Shown piece by piece: positions 5,949 to 13,889 of a DNA stretch of 13,889 nucleotides. Source of the stretch: Candidatus Altarchaeota archaeon (GTDB taxonomy: Archaea > Altiarchaeota > Altiarchaeia > IMC4 > QMZM01); assembly GCA_015523055.1 (NCBI GenBank), contig WALD01000005.1, positions 1 through 13,889 on the forward strand. The letters are read 5' to 3'. The notes under the pieces were generated by a model. That model searched no databases. It was not told the DNA's origin and saw only the letters and a list, made by a program, of their open reading frames with translations. The position numbers and the translations under genes are program-made. How positions within the stretch are numbered: the first letter of the stretch is position 1; every line of letters begins with the position of its first letter.

Positions 5949-8900
5949 TCAACCGGCTGTCGCCCAGTTGGCTATAACCGTAAGAAGGTCAAAATCTCCA
6001 ACCAGTCCCTGTGACCACTGGTCTATATAGTCCAGAAGCTCAAAGTCGGAAACCACACCATCTCCATCAACATCTCCCAGCACTGCAGTTATTACCGTCA
6101 CCACTCCGCTTGAGGTAGTAAGGGATATCGAAAGTCCATTAGTATCCCTCATCGTTACGTTTTCCATGCTCAGAGTCGCACTGCCACTGGCAACAGGATT
6201 GAACCTTATTGTCGCTATCACTCCGGATGCTGTAATTCCACCATCCTCTGTCTGGCGGCTTCTGCTGAATGTTACTGTCCCGGCCGTATTACTGTAGGAT
6301 ATGGGGTCCCCTGTCGTATTTTTTCCATCTGACTTCAGGAAGTCGCCCTCTGTAACACTTGTTACCTGAATTATGCTCTTATTGAACAACAGAACAAATT
6401 CCATCCCAAGTACATTCTCTGTTTCGGTGGATGTAACATTTATACTAAAGCTCTGACTCACGTTCACGCTCACTGAGGCAGGTGTTACCCTGACTGTTGT
6501 TCCACCAACCAGCACGGTAATTATGATCTCATCCGTATCGGTTTGATCATCATTATCCGTAACTGTCAACGTTATTGTATGCGTCCCAACGGTAAAGTCG
6601 CTCTTTGTGAAGGAACCCTGCGTACTTAGAACACTGGTTCCCTCTTTCCACTCATAAGCCGTTATGGTGCCATCTGTGTCATATGACCCGGATCCATCAA
6701 AGCTTACTGACTCACCCTCATTTATCGTCTGGTCTGGTCCTGCATCCGCAACCGGAGCCTGCAAACCACTTACACTTATTGTGGCTGTATCAGTGCCCTT
6801 CAACCCATCATTATCGGTAACCTCAAGCGTTACCGTGTATGTCCCGGCAGTGGAATACTTATGCGATGGCTTTATCTCTGTAGATTCAGAGCCATCATTA
6901 AAGTCCCAGTGGTAAGAGATTATTTCACCGTCTGAGTCGCTGGATGCTGAAGCGTCAAAGGATATACTGTTGCCCAGGTCAACTGTCTGGTCGTTTCCTG
7001 CATTTGCTGTCGGCTCTGAGGATGCTGCTGTGACTGTAACGGTCAGGGTGTCAGTGTCTGTAAGTGCCTCATCATCCGTTACCGTCAATGTAACTGTGTA
7101 TGTCCCTGGTGTTGAATATATGTGGGACTGGGTAACGCCATAGACAACGTCTCCATCGCCAAAGTCCCATGCGTATGATTGAATTGTGCCGTCATCTACT
7201 GAATCATGGGCAGTTACATAAAGTGTGGTTCCTAAACTTATTGTCTGATCTGGCCCCGCCATTGCGGTCGGGGCTGTTCCTGCCCCGGCAGCAGTATATA
7301 CCTTCTTTATTGCCGAGGAATTTATGCTTGAATTCTGCAGGGTAAAATCCTGGAATGTAGTTGCCTCATTCGTAATCGTAACATTCACCTTCACCGGGTC
7401 GTAGCCCTCCAGATATGCCTCAATAGTGTAGTTACCTGGAAGAATTCCGTCTATCAGGTATGTTCCGTTCGCTCCCGTCTTCTCCCATGCTTCCTCAAAT
7501 CCTTCTCCAGGGACCCAGATATTTATATTGACGTCTTCTATTGGATTTCCACCAGAGTCCGTTACTGTTCCTGAGAGATTGCCTCCCGATGTGAGGACAA
7601 AATTCACACCGGTAGTTTCCTGCCCGGTAATTACAGACACACCTGTCTCCATTGCTGCTGCATAACCATCTACCTTAGGCATTACCATATAGTCCCCGGA
7701 GGATAGGCCATCTATTACATAATTACCATTCGCATCTGTATGTGCCTCATCACCTGCATTCACCGTGGGGCTCCATGCAAATACCTCTACATCAGCAACT
7801 CCCGCTCCATCAAGGGTTACTGTTCCCGATATTGTCCCGGCCTCTGCCAGAGTAAAGTTAATTCCTGTTCTAGATTCTCCAGATGCTACAGAAATTCCTG
7901 ACTGTACCTGCGGTGCGTAATCGGAGTGTTGTGCCTCAATATTATAGGTTCCGGCAGAAAGCCCGGTTATTGTATATACTCCACTGGAATCAGTTACTCC
8001 CCATCCATGACCTGTGTCTTCATCGTTCCATGCCTCAATGTGGACCCCGGCTATTGCTCCGTTGGAATCTGTCACCATTCCGGATATAGAGCCCCCAGGG
8101 GTAATGGCAAAGTTTATATCTGATGTATCATTACCAACAGTAACCGGGACCAGTTGCTCATCTGTAGCATAACTTTCATAAGCAGTCCCCTGCAACTCAA
8201 GGCCAAGATGGTAGCTTCCTGAGGATAAACCACTTATAGTATATGTCCCAGAGTTATCTGTTACTGCATCACCCCAGTCGGGAGCCCCTTCCTTCCACGC
8301 CTGGACCCGGACATATGGAACCCCATTACCCTCTAGGGTAACTTTTCCTGAGATTGAACCTCCGGTAGTCAGAGTAAAATTGACCCCAGATGTATCGGTT
8401 CCGGCGTTAATTGTTACTGTACGCTCCAGTGATGCATATGTTGCGTAAGATGTTCCCTCGGTCCTTACATTGACATGATATTTGCCCCCTACCAACCCAC
8501 TTATTGTATATGTCCCATCAGATGCAGTAATTGTATCACCCGAATCCTGGGCCTCTCCCGGTTCCTGCTCTCTCCAGGCATCTACCGTTACATACTGTGC
8601 TGCCGCGTCATAAGCAGTTACCTTTCCAGATATTGATGCTCCTCTCACCAATGAAAAGTCTATCCCAGATCTCTCTTCCCCAGCTGTTACACTAATTCTC
8701 TTCTCCCCTGCAGTATATTCTGGATAGGATGTGCCTGCCATCCGGACTCTTATATGATAGACACCCGTTGTCAGACCACTCAGCGTATAAACACCACCTG
8801 AATCTGTCCATGCCTCGCTCCGGTCCGATGACCCTTCCTTCCACGCCTCTACCATCGCATACTGGACCGGACTGCCCGCAACAGTTACCGTTCCGGAGAT

Positions 8901-11900
8901 TGAACCTCCTGTGGTTACTAAGAAGTCAACTCCAGGAGTATCCTGTCCCGCTGCTACGGTAACAAGCTGCTCTTCACATGCATAGTCGGTATATGTCTTC
9001 TCATGACTCCAACCGAAGTGCACATCAACATGATAGGTTCCGGCTGACAGACCAGAAATTGTGTAGGTTCCATCTGAGGCAGTCATAGACCCACCCCATC
9101 CTGGAGCCCCTTCTTTCCATGCCTCAACGTTAATGTAGGAAACCGGGCCGTCTGCATCTGTTACGGTCCCGGAGATTGAACCTCCGCTCTCCAATGCGAA
9201 GTTGATACCAGTAACTGCCTCGCCGTTGGTTATGGTTATCCTCTGGTTGTTCGTAGCGTAATTCTCATACGATGTTCCATCAAGTCTGACCTCCACAAAG
9301 TAGTTTCCCCCAGTCAGGCCATTTATCGTATAATCACCAGACTGGTCGGTCATCGTTCCACCCCAGCCACCACCTTCTTCTGTGAATGCCTCTATCTTTA
9401 CATAAGGTACCCCCTTACCATTCAGGGTAACATTGCCCGATATCGAAGCCCCGTCTGCCAAGACGAAATTAATCCCTTCTACGCTCTGCCCTGCTGTTAC
9501 AGTAACCTTCTGTTCCTCACATGCTACATTCATTGTGGTTCCAGTTGAACTCCAGAACGGATGCGCAATGACATGGTAGGTTCCGGAGGTCAGCCCGGTT
9601 ATTGTGTAATTACCATCCATATCTGTCATTGCATTGTTCCATCCAACCTCACTCCACGCGTCAACTATTACTCCGCCCATTGAAGCTCCGTTATAGGTTA
9701 CTGTTCCGGAGATTGAACCCCCGGTAGTTAGGTTAAAATTTATATCTGGGGTATTCTGCCCCGTAGTGACAGTTACAATCTGCTCTGTTGCTGAATAACT
9801 CGTAGTTGAACCCCACTGAGCCCTGACTGTACAATGATATATTCCCTCTGTCATACCTTTCATTATATAGGTTCCATTGGACCCAACCATGGCTTCGCCA
9901 TGACCTCCTTTCGTATCCTGCCAGCACTCAACCCTCATGTTCGGCACCGGATCTCCAGCCTCATCAACAACATTCCCGGAGATTGAACCCCCGGTAGTCA
10001 GGTTAAAATTGATCCCGGTAGTGGGCTGACCTTCCACCACAGTAACGATCTTCTCCTCCGATGCATAGTTCATACCAGTTCCCTTACTCCAGATGTTTAC
10101 ATGATAGATTCCGGGGTATAGGCCCGTTATGCTGTAGATTCCGTTAGTATCTGTCATCGTTCCACCCCAGCCCCCTGTTTCGCTCCATGCATTGACCTCA
10201 ATATAAGCAACCGGGCCGTCTGCATCGGTAACCATTCCAGAGATTGAACCTCCTGTTGTTAGGATGAAATTCACACCGGGGGTGTCCACTCCGGCAGTTA
10301 CAGTCACCGTCTGTGGCTGAGCTGCATAATCAGACTGGACCTCCACGGAGTATGTTCCACTGGTCAGAGAGGTTATTGTATAGCTTCCATCAGAGGCCGT
10401 CCAAGCGTTGCCCCCACCAGCTGCCATCTCCCTATGGGCATCTATCTGAATATCCGATGCGGGACTACCATCTGGATAGGTAACTATTCCGGATATAGAA
10501 CCTCCTGTGCTGAGGACAAAATTCACATCAGATTTTTCCTCTCCTGCCCTTAGCGATACAATCTGTTCCTCAGATGCGTAATTCAAACCGGAGTCACTGG
10601 CACGAACCACTACATGATAGGTTCCTGTTGAAAGACCGGTTATTGTGTAACCTCCATCAGTAGAACTCCATGCATTGCCCCACCCTTCACCGTTTTCTTT
10701 CCAGCATTCAACCCCAATATTGGCTACCGGGCTACCTTCAGCAGTAAGAGTTCCTGATATTGAACCGCCCACACTTAGAGCAAAATCAACCCCAGTAACC
10801 ACCTCTCCTGCCGTTACCGACACGATCTGCTCCTCTGAGGCATAGTTAGTTGATGTTCCTTCATCAGAATGAACCCCTACATGATAGGTTCCGCTCATCA
10901 GACCATTTATTGTGTAGGTTCCATCGGACTCAGTCATGGTTCCGCCACCGCCACAACTACCTCCACCACCTGATTCGCACCATGCCCCTACATTAGTATA
11001 AGCTACTGGTGCCCCATTATAGGTGACCGTTCCGGAGATTGAACCCCCGATAGTCAATACAAAGTCCACGCCGGAGGTTTCTTCTCCTGCAGTAACTGAT
11101 ACAGTCTTCTCTTCTGCAGCATAATTCGTTGTTGAACCCCACTCAGTCTGAATTCTTACAGTATAAGTACCAGTGGATAAACCCCCTATTGTATATGCAC
11201 CAGTTTCTGATGTCATTGCCTCGCCCCCTCCATCGCAATTCTCGCAAGATGCCTCAAGCCTAAGATGTGATACGGGTTCTTCATTGTAGACCACTGTTCC
11301 GGAGATAGAGCCTCCTGTTGTTAGAGCAAAGTCCACTCCGGTTGTTTGCTCTCCTGCCACCAGAGTTACAATTTTCTCCTCAGATGCATAATTACCTGTC
11401 TCTCCCATACCTGTCGGATCCCAGTCGTTTCTCACCTTTACATGATATGTTCCTGCTGACAACCCATTTATTGTATAGGTTCCATCCGATGCCGTCATGG
11501 AATCACCCCATCCTGATCCCTGATCATTCCATGCCTCAACTCTCATGTTTGCAACAGGATTTCCGGCATAGGTAACAGCTCCTGATATAGATGCGCCTGT
11601 ACTGAGGACAAAATTCACATTAGGTGTATTCTCCCCTGCTACGACGGTTACTGTCTTATGATCAGATGCATAGTTTTCCTCATCAGAGCGGACCTCCAAC
11701 TCATAAACCCCACTTGATAATCCAGTTATTGTGTAGGTACCATCAGATGCTGTCATGGCATCTCCCCGACCCATTCCTTCACGTTTCCAGCACTCAACTC
11801 TCACATTTGCAACGGAACTTCCATCATAAGTAACCGTTCCGGAGATTGACCCCCCGATAGTCAGGGCGAAATTCACTCCATTGGTAGGCTGACCTGCAGT

Positions 11901-13889
11901 TACCGAAACACTCTTCTCTTCTGATGCATAATTCATACCGGACTCATCTGCCTTGACCGTTATATGATATGTCCCGGTTGACAACCCATTTATTGTATAG
12001 GTTCCATCCGATGCCGTCATGGAATCACCCCATCCTGATCCCTGATCATTCCATGCCTCAACCCTCACATTCGCTACCGGGCTACCTTCAAAAGTAACTG
12101 TTCCGGATATAGAACCTCCTGCTGAAAGGACGAAATTCACACCGGTAGTAGTTTGACCTGCAGTTACGCTAATTTTTCTGGATTCTGAGGCATAATTTGC
12201 TGTTGGATCATCAATTCTGACCTTCACGCGATATGTTCCGGTAGAAAGACCCCGTATAGTATAAACACCATCAGGGTCAGTAAGCGCATCACCCCTGCCG
12301 GAGCCAATCTCGTTCCAGCACTCAACCCTTACATTAACAGCCGGGGTTGTATCTTCATATGTTACCGTTCCGGAGATTGACCCCCCCACGGTTAGAACAA
12401 AATCAACTCCGGAGGTATCCTGACCTGCAGTTACTGCAACTGTTTTCATAGTGGATGAATAATCTCCTGCTCTAACCTCCACATTATAGGTTCCGCTTGA
12501 GAGTCCAGTCATTGTATAGGCTCCATTAGAATCGGTCATTGCCCAGCCACCACCTCCTTCTCCTTCTGGTTTCCATGCATTCAGCTCTGCGTTGGCGACT
12601 GGATTTCCATCAGAGTCTGTAACGGTTCCTGATATTGAGCCTCCTGATGTTAGGACGAAATTCACACCGGTAGTTTCCTGCCCAGCAGTTACACTGACTG
12701 TCTGGAATTCTACTGCATAATTCATTGAGGGGTCATCTATTCTGACTTCTATCCTGTATGTCCCGGAGGTTAATCCCTTCATTATATAAGTCCCGTCACT
12801 GGTCGTCCACACCTCCCCATGGCCTCCTCCAGTGTCCCAGTTCTGCATCTCCTGCCATGCCTCAACCCTTATATCCGCTACTGGAGAACCATCCGGATAG
12901 GTAACACTTCCGGAGATTGAACCGCCGAGAGTCAGTTCAAAATTCACGCCAGTGGTTGTCTGTCCTGCTGTTACCGAAGCCGTTTTCTCAGGTGACGTGT
13001 AATCGGGATAATCAGTGTTATCCAGTCTAACGCTGACAGTGTATGTCCCAGTAGCAAGTCCTGACATGGTATATGCCCCAGTAGTATCTGTTTCAGCCCA
13101 TCCCTCTCCGGAGGGGCCCCATGCATCCATTTGAGCATTAGCCACCGGCACTCCATTAACGGTAACGCTTCCGGTTATAGTCCCACCTGCAGGAAGCTGT
13201 ATATCCTTAGTCAATGTCCCTGGGATGCATACCGAATCCTCATGATAGCCTGCCAATCCAGAATTCTCGGGAGCAGAAACATGCAGATTGTAGCAGAATC
13301 CGTCAGGAAGTCCGCTTAGGATATAATTTCCACTGCTGTCGCTTATTGTCCCTTCGTTATAACCTCCCTGATTCTCCCATATATCTACCCGTGCATCGGC
13401 TACTGGGCTTCCATCCGCAGCTGAGGTTATTGTTCCCGATATTGACGCGTTGCACGACATTCCGGAATAATATGAATTCACATCCTCGCAGGGGTTGTAT
13501 TGCATCTCACAGTCCGGGTCACAGGGACAGTTTGGATCGCAGCTTGTGTCGGTATTGCAGTCACATTGTGTAGCATATTCGCATTCATTCATTTCAGAAT
13601 TCCATTCGCAGTCTGGTTCTGAATTGCAGCTGGATTCGTCTGTGAATGTGAAGCAGTCAACCATGCTTTCTATGCAGGTGTTTGTTGAGATGTCCCATTC
13701 GCAGTCTGGTTCTGAATTGCAGCTGGATTCGTCTGTGAATGTGAAGCAGCCTATTCCGCCACCGCAGTCATCCGGGCAGCTAAACTCATCTTCCCCGTAT
13801 TCTGGTTCGCAGACTCCGTTGTAGTTGCAGGTTCCTGTTACATTTCCGCAGTCATCCGGGCAGCTAAACTCATCTTCCCCGTATTCTGG
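5949..13889 (-). CDS. Giant modular extracellular protein: Cys-rich, carboxypeptidase-regulatory-like repeats, PKD, cohesin, dockerin (N-terminus missing)
   Basis: The frame is open without a stop from the right edge to the stop at 5949-5951, so at least 2646 residues are encoded and the true start lies outside. The Met at 13664 is inside a Cys-rich repeat and is not a credible start. Order of parts: two EPEYGEDEFSCPDDCG modules; two 31-residue modules beginning CFTFTDESSCNSEPDCEW; a Cys-rich linker (CDCNTDTSCDPNCPCDPDC); 23 beta-sandwich repeats of the carboxypeptidase regulatory-like type; three PKD-type domains; a cohesin-like domain; and a dockerin-like end (DVDGDGVVSDFE). Domains of these types are extracellular and used for adhesion or assembly. 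No enzyme domain, transmembrane helix or C-terminal sorting motif is visible, and any signal peptide lies off the window. A surface or secreted scaffold role is inference; the ligand is unknown. Confidence 0.93.
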   Translation of the reverse strand, partial: PEYGEDEFSCPDDCGNVTGTCNYNGVCEPEYGEDEFSCPDDCGGGIGCFTFTDESSCNSEPDCEWDISTNTCIESMVDCFTFTDESSCNSEPDCEWNSEMNECEYATQCDCNTDTSCDPNCPCDPDCEMQYNPCEDVNSYYSGMSCNASISGTITSAADGSPVADARVDIWENQGGYNEGTISDSSGNYILSGLPDGFCYNLHVSAPENSGLAGYHEDSVCIPGTLTKDIQLPAGGTITGSVTVNGVPVANAQMDAWGPSGEGWAETDTTGAYTMSGLATGTYTVSVRLDNTDYPDYTSPEKTASVTAGQTTTGVNFELTLGGSISGSVTYPDGSPVADIRVEAWQEMQNWDTGGGHGEVWTTSDGTYIMKGLTSGTYRIEVRIDDPSMNYAVEFQTVSVTAGQETTGVNFVLTSGGSISGTVTDSDGNPVANAELNAWKPEGEGGGGWAMTDSNGAYTMTGLSSGTYNVEVRAGDYSSTMKTVAVTAGQDTSGVDFVLTVGGSISGTVTYEDTTPAVNVRVECWNEIGSGRGDALTDPDGVYTIRGLSTGTYRVKVRIDDPTANYASESRKISVTAGQTTTGVNFVLSAGGSISGTVTFEGSPVANVRVEAWNDQGSGWGDSMTASDGTYTINGLSTGTYHITVKADESGMNYASEEKSVSVTAGQPTNGVNFALTIGGSISGTVTYDGSSVANVRVECWKREGMGRGDAMTASDGTYTITGLSSGVYELEVRSDEENYASDHKTVTVVAGENTPNVNFVLSTGASISGAVTYAGNPVANMRVEAWNDQGSGWGDSMTASDGTYTINGLSAGTYHVKVRNDWDPTGMGETGNYASEEKIVTLVAGEQTTGVDFALTTGGSISGTVVYNEEPVSHLRLEASCENCDGGGEAMTSETGAYTIGGLSTGTYTVRIQTEWGSTTNYAAEEKTVSVTAGEETSGVDFVLTIGGSISGTVTYNGAPVAYTNVGAWCESGGGGSCGGGGTMTESDGTYTINGLMSGTYHVGVHSDEGTSTNYASEEQIVSVTAGEVVTGVDFALSVGGSISGTLTAEGSPVANIGVECWKENGEGWGNAWSSTDGGYTITGLSTGTYHVVVRASDSGLNYASEEQIVSLRAGEEKSDVNFVLSTGGSISGIVTYPDGSPASDIQIDAHREMAAGGGNAWTASDGSYTITSLTSGTYSVEVQSDYAAQPQTVTVTAGVDTPGVNFILTTGGSISGMVTDADGPVAYIEVNAWSETGGWGGTMTDTNGIYSITGLYPGIYHVNIWSKGTGMNYASEEKIVTVVEGQPTTGINFNLTTGGSISGNVVDEAGDPVPNMRVECWQDTKGGHGEAMVGSNGTYIMKGMTEGIYHCTVRAQWGSTTSYSATEQIVTVTTGQNTPDINFNLTTGGSISGTVTYNGASMGGVIVDAWSEVGWNNAMTDMDGNYTITGLTSGTYHVIAHPFWSSTGTTMNVACEEQKVTVTAGQSVEGINFVLADGASISGNVTLNGKGVPYVKIEAFTEEGGGWGGTMTDQSGDYTINGLTGGNYFVEVRLDGTSYENYATNNQRITITNGEAVTGINFALESGGSISGTVTDADGPVSYINVEAWKEGAPGWGGSMTASDGTYTISGLSAGTYHVDVHFGWSHEKTYTDYACEEQLVTVAAGQDTPGVDFLVTTGGSISGTVTVAGSPVQYAMVEAWKEGSSDRSEAWTDSGGVYTLSGLTTGVYHIRVRMAGTSYPEYTAGEKRISVTAGEERSGIDFSLVRGASISGKVTAYDAAAQYVTVDAWREQEPGEAQDSGDTITASDGTYTISGLVGGKYHVNVRTEGTSYATYASLERTVTINAGTDTSGVNFTLTTGGSISGKVTLEGNGVPYVRVQAWKEGAPDWGDAVTDNSGTYTISGLSSGSYHLGLELQGTAYESYATDEQLVPVTVGNDTSDINFAITPGGSISGMVTDSNGAIAGVHIEAWNDEDTGHGWGVTDSSGVYTITGLSAGTYNIEAQHSDYAPQVQSGISVASGESRTGINFTLAEAGTISGTVTLDGAGVADVEVFAWSPTVNAGDEAHTDANGNYVIDGLSSGDYMVMPKVDGYAAAMETGVSVITGQETTGVNFVLTSGGNLSGTVTDSGGNPIEDVNINIWVPGEGFEEAWEKTGANGTYLIDGILPGNYTIEAYLEGYDPVKVNVTITNEATTFQDFTLQNSSINSSAIKKVYTAAGAGTAPTAMAGPDQTISLGTTLYVTAHDSVDDGTIQSYAWDFGDGDVVYGVTQSHIYSTPGTYTVTLTVTDDEALTDTDTLTVTVTAASSEPTANAGNDQTVDLGNSISFDASASSDSDGEIISYHWDFNDGSESTEIKPSHKYSTAGTYTVTLEVTDNDGLKGTDTATISVSGLQAPVADAGPDQTINEGESVSFDGSGSYDTDGTITAYEWKEGTSVLSTQGSFTKSDFTVGTHTITLTVTDNDDQTDTDEIIITVLVGGTTVRVTPASVSVNVSQSFSINVTSTETENVLGMEFVLLFNKSIIQVTSVTEGDFLKSDGKNTTGDPISYSNTAGTVTFSRSRQTEDGGITASGVIATIRFNPVASGSATLSMENVTMRDTNGLSISLTTSSGVVTVITAVLGDVDGDGVVSDFELLDYIDQWSQGLVGDFDLLTVIANWATAG
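5952..6080 (-). other. Dockerin-like C-terminal module in the giant protein
   Basis: The C-terminal 43 residues contain a clear calcium-loop motif, DVDGDGVVSDFE, followed by the helix LLDYIDQW. A second, related segment (VGDFDLLTVIANW) repeats the helix but lacks the first aspartates of the loop. Two such loop-helix units make a dockerin; here only one loop is complete. The protein ends seven residues or fewer after it. Confidence 0.7.
6081..6500 (-). other. Cohesin-like domain in the giant protein
   Basis: About 140 residues with the expected beta-sandwich pattern: VRVTPASVSVNVSQSFSINV, then NVLGMEFVLLFNKSIIQVTS, EGDFLKSDG, GTVTFSRSR, GVIATIRFNPVASGSATLSM and a final GVVTV strand. Cohesins bind dockerin modules, in cellulosomes and also in non-cellulolytic bacteria and archaea. 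It directly precedes the dockerin-like C-terminus of the same chain. Confidence 0.75.
6501..7282 (-). repeat. Three consecutive PKD-type domains
   Basis: Three coding units of about 85-90 residues. The first two have the signature WDFGDG or WDFNDG, the HxYSTxGTYTVTLxVTD strand, and a start of the type AxAGxDQT-(I/V)-xLG. The third keeps ADAGPDQTINEGESVSFDGS and GTHTITLTVTDND but has YEWKEG instead of the WDFGDG turn. PKD domains are extracellular Ig-like spacers, common in archaeal surface proteins. Confidence 0.88.
11457..11540. repeat. 84-bp exact repeat within the domain array, copy 1
   Basis: Identical to 11979-12062, 522 bp away. It encodes the same part of repeat units 8 and 6 (VEAWNDQGSGWGDSMTASDG and the following TYTINGLS). 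Other units in this array differ at many bases, so this identity points to a recent duplication or gene conversion. Confidence 0.92.
11979..12062. repeat. 84-bp exact repeat within the domain array, copy 2
   Basis: Second copy of 11457-11540, encoding the core of repeat unit 6. Identity stops sharply on both sides. Confidence 0.92.
13602..13656. repeat. 55-bp exact repeat encoding a Cys-rich module, copy 1
   Basis: Identical to 13695-13749 with a 93-bp offset, so the encoded modules are tandem 31-residue units beginning CFTFTDESSCNSEPDCEW. The remainder of each unit has diverged (NSEMNECEYATQ against DISTNTCIESMVD). Confidence 0.92.
13695..13749. repeat. 55-bp exact repeat encoding a Cys-rich module, copy 2
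   Basis: Second copy of 13602-13656, in the same frame, upstream in the gene. Confidence 0.92.
13762..13805. repeat. 44-bp exact repeat encoding the EPEYGEDEFSCPDDC module, copy 1
   Basis: Identical to 13846-13889, which is the last 44 bp of the window; the offset is 84 bp (28 residues). The second copy is cut by the window edge, so more units may follow. Confidence 0.92.
13846..13889. repeat. 44-bp exact repeat encoding the EPEYGEDEFSCPDDC module, copy 2 (at the edge)
   Basis: Second copy of 13762-13805, ending exactly at the window edge. It continues the giant reading frame. Confidence 0.92.

Larger units (their letters stand above)
7326..13445 (-). repeat. 23 tandem carboxypeptidase-regulatory-like domain repeats
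   Basis: Coding tandem array with a period of about 88 residues (about 266 bp). Each unit begins GGSISGTVT, followed by a PVANVRVEAW-like strand, a DGTYTITGLSSGTYHV core and a VSVTAGQ-TTGVNFVLT end. These are hallmarks of the CarboxypepD_reg beta-sandwich family. Units near the two ends are more diverged than the middle ones. Units 5, 7, 11 and 14 have Cys in place of Ala (VECW), and units 9 and 10 have extra Cys pairs, which may form disulfides outside the cell. Confidence 0.92.

Noticed and set aside
11318..11833. Plus-strand frames opposite the repeat array, which resemble each other
   Set aside because: They are the complement of the tandem domain repeats, so their similarity simply reflects the real gene.
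13662..13664. Translation start of the giant protein
   Set aside because: The frame is open to the right edge and the Met lies near the end of a tandem Cys-rich repeat, with no signal peptide after it.

Overview
The window looks archaeal. It encodes archaeal-type ribosomal proteins uL3, uL4 and uL23 in the S10-operon order, a DUF63 membrane protein (a family known almost only from Archaea), and a single-polypeptide RPA-like ssDNA-binding protein with several OB folds and a C4 zinc finger. Several genes have TATA boxes about 24-28 bp upstream of the start codon, as expected for leaderless or short-leader archaeal transcripts. I cannot name the lineage: the set fits Euryarchaeota or an uncultivated relative. 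Every credible gene is on the minus strand, so the window reads from right to left.

Layout from the right edge. (1) 13889-5949: one reading frame fills more than half the window and is open through the right edge, so its N-terminus is missing. It encodes at least 2646 residues of an extracellular modular protein: cysteine-rich repeats, 23 tandem carboxypeptidase-regulatory-like beta-sandwich repeats, three PKD-type domains, a cohesin-like domain and a C-terminal dockerin-like module. (2) 5948-5739: a 210-bp spacer with a good TATA box for the next gene. (3) 5738-4086: the RPA-like protein. (4) 3968-3192: DUF63 membrane protein. (5) 3105-1058: rpl3-rpl4-rpl23, tightly packed (1-nt gap, then a 14-nt overlap). 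(6) 1057-875: a short stretch with broken reading frames. The usual next genes (rpl2, rps19) do not follow. (7) 874-1: a PIN-domain toxin / AbrB-type antitoxin pair between two exact 93-bp direct repeats.

The most unusual structure is the left end. Each 93-bp repeat carries a TATA-like box facing each way around two tandem 13-bp units that contain GAATTC. Copy 2 is placed to drive the toxin-antitoxin operon leftwards from one box, while the other box faces an ATG followed by eight identical codons. This looks like a repeat-bounded cassette with a built-in divergent promoter and operator, sitting where the ribosomal operon would normally continue. The second notable item is the giant surface protein that carries both a cohesin-like and a dockerin-like module with no visible catalytic domain or membrane anchor.

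Both window ends fall in repeats (the 93-bp repeat on the left, a 44-bp exact repeat on the right), so the window may be a whole contig that ended where assembly could not pass repeats.
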